A DNA stretch of 64,000 bases from Marinithermofilum abyssi (GCF_014641195.1 NZ_BMHQ01000003.1:288496-352495); one strand, 5' to 3'. Positions 42,166 to 51,276 are shown, counted from the stretch's first letter. Program-made: numbers and translations. Notes: generated by a model not told the origin, from the sequence alone.

Positions 42166-43150
42166 GGTTTTGTTTCTCCTCCTCTCCCAACCAGCAGCGC
42201 GACGTGTGACCTGGTCCAACCGTGAATACTCTGGGCGATTCCACTCGGCAGCGATCCATCGCATCATCACACCGGGGATGAAAGGGACATCCCTGTGGCA
42301 TTTCCCCCGGCTTAGGCAGCTTACCGGGAATCGGCTCCAGCGCATAGGTTTCGTCATCCACGCTGGGCATCGACCGAAGCAGCCCTTTTGTATAGGGATG
42401 CTTCGGATCTTGAAACAGCGTCTCCGCATCGGCTTCCTCCACGACCTTGCCCGCGTACATGACCACCACTCGGTCTGCCGTTTCCGCCACGACACCCATA
42501 TCATGGGTGATGAGGACCACACCCATCCCGGTCTCTTCCTTCAATTTCAGGATGAGGTCCAGGATCTGGGCCTGGATCGTCACATCCAAGGCCGTGGTCG
42601 GTTCGTCCGCGATCAGGAGCTTCGGTTGGCAGGATAAGGCGATGGCGATCATCACCCGCTGCCTCATCCCACCGGAGAGCTCGTGGGGGTACTGCTCCAT
42701 CCGCTTGCGCGGGTCGGGGATCCCCACCTGTTCCAGCAACCGAACCGCTTCTTCATAAGCTTCTCTTTTCGACAGCTTCCGATGGATCACAAGGGGTTCC
42801 ATCACTTGGAACCCGACGGTGAACACCGGGTTCAGCGAGGTCATTGGCTCCTGGAAGATCATCGAGACCTCATTTCCACGAATCTGCCGAATCTCTTCCT
42901 GGCTCATGGCGAGTAGATCGTTCCCGTCAAAACGGATAGAGCCTTCGGCTTTGGCGGAGTCCGGCAACAACCCCATCACGGATAAGGAAGTGATACTTTT
43001 GCCGCATCCGGATTCTCCGACGATACAGAGCACTTCTCCCCGCTGTACGGAAAAGGAAGCCCCCTGGACGGCGGGGACATCCCCCTCCTCCGTTCGGAAC
43101 CGGACTCCCAATCCTTCCACTTCCAATACCGAATTCTGATCCTGCATCAA
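42143..43150 (-). CDS. Oligo/dipeptide ABC transporter ATP-binding protein (DppD/OppD)
   Basis: 335 residues: Walker A GESGCGKSI near residue 42, MIFQEPMTSLNPVF Q-loop, LSGGMRQRVMIAIAL signature near 153 and Walker B LLIADEPTTALD near 173, then the oligopeptide-type C-terminus GCPFHPRCDDAM with Cys residues. It pairs with the DppF-like ATPase to power the two permeases encoded upstream. Confidence 0.9.
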   Translation of the reverse strand: MMQDQNSVLEVEGLGVRFRTEEGDVPAVQGASFSVQRGEVLCIVGESGCGKSITSLSVMGLLPDSAKAEGSIRFDGNDLLAMSQEEIRQIRGNEVSMIFQEPMTSLNPVFTVGFQVMEPLVIHRKLSKREAYEEAVRLLEQVGIPDPRKRMEQYPHELSGGMRQRVMIAIALSCQPKLLIADEPTTALDVTIQAQILDLILKLKEETGMGVVLITHDMGVVAETADRVVVMYAGKVVEEADAETLFQDPKHPYTKGLLRSMPSVDDETYALEPIPGKLPKPGEMPQGCPFHPRCDDAMDRCRVESPRVFTVGPGHTSRCWLGEEEKQNHAGKSVG

Positions 43151-43159
43151 AATCCCACC

Positions 43160-44689
43160 TTATTTCAAAGAGACGTTCTTGAGAGTCCACTGTCCCGTTG
43201 CATCGACTTCCAACCCTTGGACGTTTTTCGTCGTAGCCGTTACGATGAAGTCGTGACATAGCGGCACCCAAGGCGCTTCTTTGACCAGCAGTTTATTCGC
43301 TTCGTGGAGCACCTTTAGCCGCTTCTCTTTGTCCGTGGTCGTCCGGGATTGATTGATCCGTTTATCCGCTTCCGGTATCGAAGTTTGGGTACCGTTGGTC
43401 GCCCCAATATTATCCGAGTGCAACTGGGGATAGAGAAGCTCGCTTCCGTCCGCCGTGCTGTTGGTCCATCCGCCGATCACCATCTCAAAATCACCCTTGC
43501 GATTCCGATCCAGGTAAGCTCCGAATTCCAGGGTTTGAATATCGGCTTTCAATCCCGCTTTAGCGAGCTGCCCCTGCACCAACTCCGCCAGCTTCGGGTA
43601 ATTTTTGGTGTTGGCTGTCATGATCGTTACGCTCTTGCCGTCCATTCCCGCTTTATTGAAGAGATCTTTCGCTTTTTTTACGTCGTAATCATATCCTGCT
43701 TTTTCTATCTCCGGATTGTATCCAAACACTTTGGGTCCGATGATCCCCTTGGAAGGATGGGCCACCCCTTTTAAGGCGTCCACAAGTTCTTCCTGATTGA
43801 TGGCATGGGCAACGGCTCGGCGAAAATCCGAATCCTTCCCCGGCCCTTTTTTCATATTAAAACCAAGATAGGTGACGGGAGTCCCTTCCTTCGTCTTTAC
43901 ATTCACTTTGTTGCTGTTCTTCAGACGGTCCAGGTTCTCGGGCCGCAGCGTATCGATCAAATGGACCTCACCCGTCTCCAACAGGGAGATTGCGGTGGAA
44001 ACCTCCGGCACGACGCGAAACTCCACTTCTTTCAGCTGAGGCTTGCCATCCCAGTAGTTCTCGTTGACTTCCAAGGTTAATTTGTCCCCCTGGACCCACT
44101 TTTTGAACTTGAACGGGCCGGTCCCCACCGGTTTTTTCATCAGATCGCCTTTCTTGTCAGCTATCGGACTGACGATGGATGCATTGGAATGGGCCAGTGC
44201 GGCCAGCATGGGACCGTAAGGCTTTTTCGTTCGGATCACAACGGTGTATGGATCTTTTACTTCCACTTTGTCGATCGGTTTTAACAGCGAGGCGCGTGGG
44301 GCAGCGGTCTTCGGATCGCGGAATTTATCGAAGGTGTATTTGACGGCCTCGGCGTTAAAAGGGATCCCGTCGTGGAATTGGATCCCCTTTCTTAGGTGGA
44401 TCACCCATGTATTGGGATCGGGGTTTTCATAGGATCGGGCCAGTTTTGGTTTGATGTCCATCGTCTCGGGGTCTCTGACAAATAGAGTTTCGTAGATCTG
44501 ATCGATGGCACGGGCCGACGCAGAATCGTTGGTTTTGATGGGAGAGAGACCGACGACATCCGCCGTCGAAGCATAGACGAACGTTTGGTTACCGGCTGAG
44601 CCGGCATTAGGCGGAGGAGGCGTACAGCCGGCAGTAACCAAAGACAAAGCAAGAAAAAGGGCGACCCATCCTTGCCATTTTCTTTTCAT
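43160..44689 (-). CDS. Peptide-type ABC transporter substrate-binding lipoprotein
   Basis: 509 residues of the SBP family 5 (DppA/OppA/GsiB). A lipoprotein signal peptide ends in the lipobox LVTAGC at about residues 17-22, followed by a Pro-rich linker. The family block RLKNSNKVNVKTKEGTPVTY and YLGFNMKKGPGKDSDFRRAV lies mid-protein. It delivers a peptide or similar solute to the DppBC permease. Linkage to gamma-glutamyltransferase suggests gamma-glutamyl peptides or glutathione, but binding specificity cannot be read. Confidence 0.9.
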   Translation of the reverse strand: MKRKWQGWVALFLALSLVTAGCTPPPPNAGSAGNQTFVYASTADVVGLSPIKTNDSASARAIDQIYETLFVRDPETMDIKPKLARSYENPDPNTWVIHLRKGIQFHDGIPFNAEAVKYTFDKFRDPKTAAPRASLLKPIDKVEVKDPYTVVIRTKKPYGPMLAALAHSNASIVSPIADKKGDLMKKPVGTGPFKFKKWVQGDKLTLEVNENYWDGKPQLKEVEFRVVPEVSTAISLLETGEVHLIDTLRPENLDRLKNSNKVNVKTKEGTPVTYLGFNMKKGPGKDSDFRRAVAHAINQEELVDALKGVAHPSKGIIGPKVFGYNPEIEKAGYDYDVKKAKDLFNKAGMDGKSVTIMTANTKNYPKLAELVQGQLAKAGLKADIQTLEFGAYLDRNRKGDFEMVIGGWTNSTADGSELLYPQLHSDNIGATNGTQTSIPEADKRINQSRTTTDKEKRLKVLHEANKLLVKEAPWVPLCHDFIVTATTKNVQGLEVDATGQWTLKNVSLK

Positions 44690-44712
44690 GGCAAATCCCT
44701 CCTAATATAAGA

Positions 44713-45618
44713 TCAACGGGTTTCCATGTTGGGGTCCAGCGCGTCGCGCAATCCGTCACCCAACACATTGAAGGCAAAGACGACCAGCATGATGGCGATC
44801 CCGGGAATGACCGTCATATGGGGCGAAGTCCACATGAAGTCGCGGCCGGCTGCGATCATCGCCCCCCATTCCGGCGTCGGCGGCTGCGCGCCGAGACCGA
44901 GGAAGCTGAGAGCGGAAGTCGACAGGATCGCCGTCGCCATCCGCATGGTTCCGAAAACGATGATCGGTGCCGTACAATTGGGCAGGATATGCTTTAACAT
45001 GATACGGATATCGCTTGCCCCGATGGAACGCAAGGCCATCACAAACTCCCGGTTCTTAAGAGACAGCACGCTCCCTCTGACAATGCGGGCACAGGAGGGT
45101 ATCGACCAAATACTGATGGCGATCACTACGTTGACCAGGCTTGTCCCCAGCATGGCGATAATCAACATTGCCAACAAAATCCCCGGAAAGGCAAACATCA
45201 GGTCCACCACCCGCATCAACAGCCCGTCCAGCCAGCGGTAATAGCCCGCCAAGAGCCCTAGGGCCACCCCCCCGATCAATCCCAATGCCACCGACGAGAT
45301 GCCCATCACCAGGGAAATGCGGGCACCGTACACGATGCGGCTCCACATGTCCCGGCCGTACTCGTCGGTTCCCAGCCAATGCCCTTTCGAACCGGGGGGC
45401 AACTCTTTAACCGATAAATCCAGGACCGCAGGATCATAGGTGGTGATCAGCGGCGCGAAAACAGCCATGATCACCTGCATGCCGATAATGATGAGCCCGA
45501 CGAGCGCCAACCTGTTTTTGATTACTCGTTTCCATGTGGACGCCAGTCGTTTAGGCTGCTCCGGGCTCGGTGCCTCGACCGGAACACCCCCGGTTGATAC
45601 GGCGGTATCCATCGCCAT
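44713..45618 (-). CDS. ABC transporter permease (DppC/OppC type)
   Basis: 301 residues with an N-terminal hydrophobic segment after a Pro-rich cytoplasmic start, the OppC_N region, and the BPD_transp_1 domain with five further membrane segments. GTDEYGRDMWSRIVYGARIS near residue 85 and the EAA-like ALRSIGASDIRIMLKHILPN near 200 are typical. It forms the permease heterodimer with the DppB-like protein 15 bases upstream. Confidence 0.9.
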   Translation of the reverse strand: MAMDTAVSTGGVPVEAPSPEQPKRLASTWKRVIKNRLALVGLIIIGMQVIMAVFAPLITTYDPAVLDLSVKELPPGSKGHWLGTDEYGRDMWSRIVYGARISLVMGISSVALGLIGGVALGLLAGYYRWLDGLLMRVVDLMFAFPGILLAMLIIAMLGTSLVNVVIAISIWSIPSCARIVRGSVLSLKNREFVMALRSIGASDIRIMLKHILPNCTAPIIVFGTMRMATAILSTSALSFLGLGAQPPTPEWGAMIAAGRDFMWTSPHMTVIPGIAIMLVVFAFNVLGDGLRDALDPNMETR

Positions 45619-45633
45619 GTTATTCCCCCTTCT

Positions 45634-46575
45634 TCATTCATAACGGATCCGTGGATCGACCAGAGCGTACAGGATGTCGACCAGTAGGTTGACCAGGACG
45701 AACAGCGTCGCGATCAGGAGAACCGCCCCCTGGACCATAGTGTAATCCCGTGCCGCGATCGCCTGGATCAGCAGCCTGCCAACGCCGTTGATGGCAAAGA
45801 CTTGTTCCGTAATGATCGTCCCGCCGAGAAGGAATCCAAAATTCAAACCGATGACGGTGATCACCGGGATCATGGCATTACGCATGCAGTGGAGCAGGAT
45901 GACATTCTTTTCCCTAACACCCTTCGCTCTCGCTGTCCGGATGTAGTCCTGTCGGATCACCTCCAAAACGGCCGAGCGCGTCATCCGAGCGATCAGGGCG
46001 GCCGAACCCGTACCCAAAGTGATAGCAGGCAATGCCAATTCTTTGATCCCCTGCATGGTCCAGGGAGGCGATGTTATACCCGCCACGGGAAACCATTGCC
46101 AATACACCGCAAACAACAGAATCAGCATGCTTCCCAGCCAGAAATTAGGGATGGAGATCCCCGCTAGCGCCCCGACCGTACTCAGGACATCTAACGAGGT
46201 GTTTTGCTTGATAGCGGATATAATCCCCGCTCCCACGCCGATTACCGTAGCTACTATGATACTGGCGACAGAGAGGTTAAACGTATTGGGGAAACGAATC
46301 ATGATCGCTTCCGTCACAGACTGCTGAGTTTGGTACGAATAACCCAAATCCCCCTGCAAAACTCCGCCTATATAGCGGAGATATTGCGTGAAGAGAGAAT
46401 CGTTCAACCCGAGGTCCTCCCGGATCGATGCGAGATCCTCCTTGGTCGCGGTCGGCCCCCCGATCATACTGGCGGGGTCCCCGGGCGCGAGATGGAGTGA
46501 GATAAAGACGATGAAAGAGATCCCGAGCAGAAGGGGGATAAGTTGCAGCAGCCTACGAACAATCAAGTTCGCCAT
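45634..46575 (-). CDS. ABC transporter permease (DppB/OppB type)
   Basis: 313 residues. It begins with the family start MANLIVRRLLQLIPLLLGIS, and LAPGDPASMIGGP and the EAA-type loop RTARAKGVREKNVILLHCMR near 220 identify a DppB-type permease. Six membrane segments are visible. It is the first transporter gene, 31 bases after the Lrp regulator. Confidence 0.9.
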   Translation of the reverse strand: MANLIVRRLLQLIPLLLGISFIVFISLHLAPGDPASMIGGPTATKEDLASIREDLGLNDSLFTQYLRYIGGVLQGDLGYSYQTQQSVTEAIMIRFPNTFNLSVASIIVATVIGVGAGIISAIKQNTSLDVLSTVGALAGISIPNFWLGSMLILLFAVYWQWFPVAGITSPPWTMQGIKELALPAITLGTGSAALIARMTRSAVLEVIRQDYIRTARAKGVREKNVILLHCMRNAMIPVITVIGLNFGFLLGGTIITEQVFAINGVGRLLIQAIAARDYTMVQGAVLLIATLFVLVNLLVDILYALVDPRIRYE

Positions 46576-46606
46576 CGATGCCCCTCCTTTCCAAAAAGCG
46601 TTCCTT

Positions 46607-47083
46607 TTACCGCATAAAATTGAAGCGGCTCTTCATTTTCTTCAAGACGTTAACAACGTTCGTCCGGTCTACCCCCTCGATTTTATTCAGCTTGTTCATA
46701 ACAAAGTCGGACAGATCATCGTAGTCTCGGGTCAGCACATCCAACATCAACGGATACTCCCCCGTCGTCAAGGCAATCCACCGGACCTCCTCCATCTCCT
46801 TCAGCTGAGACACCACCTCTTCGATGCGGTTGGGTTGAACGGATAAATGAACAAAAGTTTGCACATTTAAGCCGACTTTGATCGGGTTCACGACACCGAC
46901 CAAGCTTAAGATTCCGTCTTCCTGCATCTGGGCAACCCGAATGCGGACGGTCCGTTCGGAAACGCCCAACTTTTCGGCAATTTTCGTAAATGGCATCCGG
47001 GCGTTCTTTTCCAGGAAGATCACGATTTGACGATCGATTTCGTCCAATTCGTGACACCAAGAATTGTTCTTGATATCCTCCAC
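46607..47083 (-). CDS. Lrp/AsnC family transcriptional regulator
   Basis: 158 residues: N-terminal helix-turn-helix (MPFTKIAEKLGVSERTVRIR, about 34-53) and C-terminal RAM ligand domain (about 75-150). Lrp-type proteins respond to amino acids. GTG 47083 has GAGGGGGGG 4 bases upstream. It is the first gene of the run lrp-dppBCA-dppDF-chr-chr-ggt, so an amino acid from gamma-glutamyl compounds is a likely effector. The AT-rich 100 bases upstream probably contain its promoter but no box is clear. Confidence 0.85.
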   Translation of the reverse strand: MEDIKNNSWCHELDEIDRQIVIFLEKNARMPFTKIAEKLGVSERTVRIRVAQMQEDGILSLVGVVNPIKVGLNVQTFVHLSVQPNRIEEVVSQLKEMEEVRWIALTTGEYPLMLDVLTRDYDDLSDFVMNKLNKIEGVDRTNVVNVLKKMKSRFNFMR

Positions 47084-47188
47084 AAAACCCCCCCTCGAAT
47101 AATTTCGGAATGATTTCTTTGATTGAGTACGATATCCGATTGATTTTTTTATTTCTATTTCGATTTTTCCTTTAAATTAGAATAAACA

Positions 47189-47228
47189 AAATATTCCTCG
47201 ATTTCAAGTATGAAATCGAGGAATATTT
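47189..47228. terminator. Perfect 18-bp inverted repeat upstream of lrp
   Basis: AAATATTCCTCGATTTCA (47189-47206), a 4-base loop AGTA, and its exact complement (47211-47228). It has A-rich flanks to the left on the plus strand, so a U-run on the minus strand. It could end minus-strand transcription from decayed genes to the right or insulate lrp. Confidence 0.5.
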
Positions 47229-47244
47229 ACAGCTGTTTCTAAGG

Positions 47245-47430
47245 GGGCAATGCTCGTCACCGGGGAAACCGCAACAGAGATCGCGGTTACCAACCGTACT
47301 CACCGATGTAAATCACTCTATGGCCATCACGCAGGAAGAAACATTTGGCCTTGTTGCCACTAAAATTTGACACCAAGGAGGAGGTCATTGGGTCTGCCAA
47401 CAAATCGATCATTATCGCAAAGGAATGAAG
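47245..47430 (+). pseudogene. Aldehyde dehydrogenase relic
   Basis: Three plus-strand frames in series read RDRGYQP, TVLTDVNHSMAITQEETFGL and FDTKEEVIGSANKS. This is the order of the aldehyde dehydrogenase segment after the catalytic Cys (GYYYQPTVLTDV...MxxxxEEIFGPV...F...EE.I..AN). At least two frame changes; the rest of the gene is gone. The intact aldehyde dehydrogenase at 51.5-53.0 kb is only distantly similar. Confidence 0.65.
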
Positions 47431-48170
47431 ACGTTAAGCCACACCCGATAGGGAAGAGAAAATTTGAGCATTGAAGGGAGGGATTATATTGACGAAACCA
47501 AAAACACGAATATCCGGATCAATGACGGGTCCCATGATCATCAATTCCAGTTGTTTTTTTTCGAGGATGGACCCGGCATCAGGAGACCATATCCCCATCG
47601 TCACGGGTATCAGGGAATTACCTCATTTGTTGTTGGCTATCGACACCGCTTGGGCGGAGTGACCGCACCAGCACCGGACGTACCAAATCCTGTCCACGAA
47701 TATTGAGGGACCACTACATTTGACGTGGTCATGTCCACCATTTCTCTGGCGTTACTGGGCCACCCACCGATTCCTCCCTTTTCTCAAAAAAGCCGATGGT
47801 AGTGGCCTCCATCTGGTGTCGGATGGGCGGCCCGGTAAGAATGTATACAAAAAAGAGTGGCTCCATATTTCGCTTTTAGTTTCTGAAGACGCAAGTATCC
47901 CCGTGGTTTACACGGGGATACTTGCGTTTATCTTTCGAAAGGAGATATAAAGTTTTGTCATATGTCCACAGCTTATGCACCTGTATGGTTTTGGGTCTTT
48001 GTTCCAATAGTTTTTTACGTTGGTGATGGCGGGGAACCTACTTCACTTCCCGAGGTTAGTGGATCGGATCCCAGAGATTCATGCTCATGTGGTCACTGTT
48101 CCCAAGGAAAAATAATAGGTGGGTGGTTTGTCCAAGGTTCACTCTGATTAAAGACAGCTTCGCTAGTACC
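47431..48170. other. Gene-poor region with a long stem-loop
   Basis: About 740 bases without a gene I can support. A TTG frame at 47489 (MTKPKTRISGSMTG...) follows AAGGGAGGG and runs to 47677, but has no recognisable family and may be decay. A perfect 17-bp stem-loop sits at 47889-47927. Confidence 0.3.
47889..47927. terminator. Strong stem-loop, terminator-like
   Basis: ACGCAAGTATCCCCGTG (47889-47905), loop GTTTA, and its exact complement (47911-47927), followed by TTATC on the plus strand. No obvious gene uses it now. Confidence 0.55.
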
Positions 48171-48991
48171 TCAGCTCAAAAATTGAATCAGCCCAACTCC
48201 CCAATGTTGCATCCCCACCCGCCATGGTAGGACCCCAAGGTGATCGGTTGGAAGGACCTGATGCAGCCAACCTTCCATACCGGCAACCCTCTCTTCCGTA
48301 ACAGGCACCACCGGGCCCAAAGAGACATAATGGAGTCCCACCTTGACCGGACGAAGGAAGTAACAGGAAGACTCCACATCAGGGAGATACCCGTCTTCCA
48401 GCTCCAACAGATGGGAAGGTGAGCCATGGAAACACTTTCCAGCACAGGATTCTCCCCCACCCCTTTCCGTTTGAACACGGAAAAATAAGAAGCCAGGAGT
48501 GAACCGACCAGCTCTATCTCCTTTCCGGACAACTCGGAACGGTACTTGGCGAGGAACCGGTCCAGGTTTCGTGTACCCTGGATGTTCAGATAGTCCAACA
48601 CATACCAGATCCGGAATAATTCCTCCTGTCTCCCGGTCAGGTTCTCCTGAGAGGAAACCTCTGTCAAACGGGAGAACAGGTGGCGTGCTCTCACTTTTTC
48701 ACGCAAGTTGGTCTCCCGTTCGGTAAAGAGGAGCACCCTTTCAATCATCTCGTCAAACCGTCGCTCTCGCTCTTGCTGGATGACTTCCCTCACACGAGAG
48801 AAATCCGATGATATCCCCGTTATAATCCATTCAATTCGCTCCTTTAATAAGTCTCTCTCTTTCCACCCACCATCCAAGAACCAAGCGATTTGCAGGGATT
48901 GGTAATGGCTCTCCTTGTTATATCGGCCACCCGGTTGACGATATTCCAGATACTGCTCAAGAGTGTCCCCAGCTATGGTTTCAGTCGTCAT
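48171..48991 (-). pseudogene. Unknown conserved-looking protein, frameshifted
   Basis: The first ~190 residues (MTTETIAGDTLEQYLEYRQP, then charged helical sequence with ERERRFDEMIERVLLFTERE) are in one frame; a second frame carries HLLELEDGYLPDVESSCYFL, VSLGPVVPVTEERVAGMEGW and a C-terminus ending at 48171. One missing base between about 48420 and 48480 (G-runs occur there) would join them into a ~273-residue protein. I do not recognise the family. It lies on its own between relics and shows no secretion signal. Confidence 0.5.
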
Positions 48992-49125
48992 TAAGAATTT
49001 GGCATGACGCGGTGGGAGTTAATCCGTCCGCCGTGTTCTTTGTCATATGCACCAACGATTAGTATATCGGATCTTACCGTTTTAGCGTATGTTAGGCTAT
49101 GTTCGTACCAAGGGGTTAAAAACGA

Positions 49126-49153
49126 AGAAAGCCGCCCAAAACGGCGGCTTTCT
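49126..49153 (-). terminator. Terminator after the amidase relic
   Basis: AGAAAGCCGCC (49126-49136) pairs with GGCGGCTTTCT (49143-49153); on the minus strand the stem is followed by TCGTTTTTAA. It would end transcripts from the MFS gene and the relic. Confidence 0.7.
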
Positions 49154-49171
49154 CAGAATGGAATGTATTTG

Positions 49172-49372
49172 TTAAATCATATAATACCAAACTTGCTTTT
49201 TAGGGGTACGAAAAACCGCCCTCTCCTCTTTAATATAAAGAGAATCTTTTTCGTTTAATTTCTCGATTCTCGTCAATAATTGATGCGTAGTTTCGACAGG
49301 TGAAACCTGTTTGTTTTTAATTTTTGCTGAGAGGGCAGTAATGTTTAACTCTAACAGTTCAAAGCATGACAC
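49172..49372 (-). pseudogene. Amidase (GatA-like) relic, N-terminal part
   Basis: The frame begins FELLELNITALSAKIKNKQV and SPVETTHQLLTRIEKLNEKD, the start of amidase-signature family proteins, then turns into unrelated sequence and stops. The Ser-cisSer-Lys triad region is missing. It is 24 bases downstream of the MFS transporter gene, so an amidase acting on the imported compound may once have been encoded here. Confidence 0.65.
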
Positions 49373-49396
49373 ATGGATCTTCCTCCCGATATAAAA

Positions 49397-50716
49397 TCAG
49401 ATTCCTATTTCCCTTTGTGTGAATTGTTTGAATCTACCAGGTTTAACAAACAACATGGCCAGCATCCCGATCCCAGCTGCAACGGAAGCCGCAACGAACA
49501 TGGCTGTATATCCGCTGCTCGCTACGAGGACTCCCGTTAAAGTCGGAGCAACAATTGTTGCGATATTGGTGATAAAGTGAGTGACTCCACCAAATGTTCC
49601 CGCCTTTGATGGTTCTGTATCAATGATAACCGTCCAATAAACGGAATTGGGCAAAAAGTTAAAGGCATTTCCAATCGCCATGAGAGCAAGGACTGCTCCC
49701 ACACTGTTCACAGTCGGGATTAACATAAAGCAAAGAGCTGTCAGCATCAAAGAGCCTACAGCCAAACCGGATCGTGCGATTCGAAGACTTCCTGTTTTAC
49801 GGCGAAGGGCATCTGAAATCTTACCGCCCAGCAGACCGGTAAAGCAAGCACCGATCCAAGGGATCATCCCCAGATACCAAAGAGATGCCAACTCAAAATG
49901 AAACGTATCTTGCAAATATTTAGGAGTCCAGGTTAGAATCAAAAAGTTGACGTATTGAAAAGAAAAATATCCGATTGCATTCAGGACCAGCGTAGTATTT
50001 TTAAAAAAGTAATACCAGGGAACGTGAACCTGTTCAGCCTCCACCAAGGTGGTTTCGGTTTTCAACAAGCCCTGGGTGGTTCGAATCTCCGCTATTTCTT
50101 CTTTCGAGACCTTTGGGTGGTCTTCAGGACGATTCGTAAACATCTTTGCCCAAACCACAACCCAGATCAAACCAAGGAACCCTAGGATGATAAACATCAT
50201 CCTCCAATCCACAAACGATAACAATAGAACAGCGATTGGCGCGGTTAACATTGCTCCTAGGGGCGTTCCCAAAAGCCCAACAGAAGTGACGAATCCTCTT
50301 TCTTTTGGCGCTGCCCAGTTTGCATTCGTGCGATTGATGGTAGAGAACAACGGGCCTTCAGCAAATCCAAATAGAACACGAAACAATGCAAATCCCGCTA
50401 AAGCAGATCCACCAAAAAGAGCTAACCCGATATTGCCAGCAAAAGCCGTTCCCATTTCAAAAAGAGACCAAGCCGTTCCCGCCAACAACCAAACAAATTT
50501 AGGTCCTTTTTTATCGGCAAGGGCACCCCCAAACAGGGCTCCGAACATATAACCGTACCCAAAATACCCTAATATTTCTCCCCAAGTCTTAGGGTTCAAA
50601 CCAAATTCTTTGATAATGGAAGCTTGAGCATAAGAAATCGCGCCTCGGTCAACATAGTTGATGATCGTCATCAACACAATCATCGTCATAATGACATAAC
50701 GGTATTTTCCACTCAT
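49397..50716 (-). CDS. MFS transporter of the anion:cation symporter type
   Basis: 439 residues, 12 membrane segments. NYVDRGAISYAQASIIKEFG in the first helix region, GALADKKGPKFVW (loop 2-3 motif) and INRTNANWAAPKERGFVTSV identify the ACS family, whose members import organic acids such as sugar acids, phthalate or hydroxybenzoates. ATG 50716 has GAGGAG 8 bases upstream. Upstream lies a duplicate of the matC promoter and leader with GntR and -35/-10 sites, so this gene is probably expressed with the malonate genes and may bring in malonate or a related acid. Confidence 0.85.
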   Translation of the reverse strand: MSGKYRYVIMTMIVLMTIINYVDRGAISYAQASIIKEFGLNPKTWGEILGYFGYGYMFGALFGGALADKKGPKFVWLLAGTAWSLFEMGTAFAGNIGLALFGGSALAGFALFRVLFGFAEGPLFSTINRTNANWAAPKERGFVTSVGLLGTPLGAMLTAPIAVLLLSFVDWRMMFIILGFLGLIWVVVWAKMFTNRPEDHPKVSKEEIAEIRTTQGLLKTETTLVEAEQVHVPWYYFFKNTTLVLNAIGYFSFQYVNFLILTWTPKYLQDTFHFELASLWYLGMIPWIGACFTGLLGGKISDALRRKTGSLRIARSGLAVGSLMLTALCFMLIPTVNSVGAVLALMAIGNAFNFLPNSVYWTVIIDTEPSKAGTFGGVTHFITNIATIVAPTLTGVLVASSGYTAMFVAASVAAGIGMLAMLFVKPGRFKQFTQREIGI

Positions 50717-50769
50717 CGACACATCTCCTCACTTCTAATTTTGAATTTGCTTACATAAATGCAGTTTTC

Positions 50770-50985
50770 TTTTTGTAAACAGAAAACTTAGTAGCAAACC
50801 GTAACGCGATTGGGGCGAGGATCGCAGCAGCAGCAGGACCTAACGTCCCAACACTGGTGAGCATGGTGCACAGACCAAACATGACCCATGGTATGAGGCC
50901 GAGGTTGACCGGCAAGACCGAGCCAATGTCGAACATGATCAGAAGCACGATGTTTGTGACCAATTCTATGCTCAGTGATCCTCCT
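50770..50985 (-). pseudogene. Truncated second copy of matC
   Basis: The sequence VLLIMFDIGSVLPVNLGLIP then WVMFGLCTMLTSVGTLGPAA matches MatC residues ~9-28 joined to ~95-130. The 198-base internal loss lies between two AACCTCGGC direct repeats seen in intact matC (29935-29943 and 30133-30141). The ATG is destroyed (CACTGAGC instead of CACATGAGC). After IALRFAT homology stops. The remaining three quarters of the gene is replaced by the MFS gene region. Confidence 0.85.
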
Positions 50986-51089
50986 CCTAAGCTTTGAAAG
51001 TGTGCTCAAGGTCTGGAGGCATCTCCCCGAATAATGAAGTCTACCCCGATTCATTCCACCATTTTGATCAGCTCCTTTCATTTATTTGG

Positions 51090-51102
51090 GTCGATTGTCG
51101 AT
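51090..51102. promoter_or_regulatory. GntR-type operator, third copy
   Basis: GTCGATTGTCGAT, one base different from the sites at 29748-29760 (reverse complement) and 38228-38240. Confidence 0.6.
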
Positions 51103-51150
51103 AAAAAATTTACGAGTATTCGGTATTTTTTAAAAATTATATTTCAAAAA

Positions 51151-51179
51151 AATGTAACATATCTCTCTTTCATCGTCAA
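51151..51179 (-). promoter_or_regulatory. Promoter copied from matC, probably driving the MFS gene
   Basis: On the minus strand TTGACG (51174-51179), 17 bases, TACATT (51151-51156), identical boxes and spacing to the matC promoter. Confidence 0.55.
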
Positions 51180-51276
51180 CTAAAAAACCTGGGGAATACA
51201 TTCCCTCCCCGACATTTCCCTCGTTTTGTTACGACCTCACCTTTCGTCGATCTTGTTGCGTTATAAATCCTTATAC

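Larger units (their letters stand above)
50985..51190 (-). repeat. Duplicated matC promoter/leader region
   Basis: On the minus strand this segment parallels 29650-29865 base for base in blocks: the -35/-10 pair, the GntR-type site, the AAGGAG region, AATGAATCGGGGT, and AGCACACTTTCAAAGCTTAG followed by GAGGAGGATCAC. The cre site of the original is not conserved here. It now stands upstream of the MFS transporter. Confidence 0.8.

Noticed and set aside
41197..42522. A 441-residue version of the DppF-like ATPase
   Set aside because: The first 119 codons lie inside the DppD-like gene in another frame and do not resemble any ABC protein; ATG 42165 has a Shine-Dalgarno.
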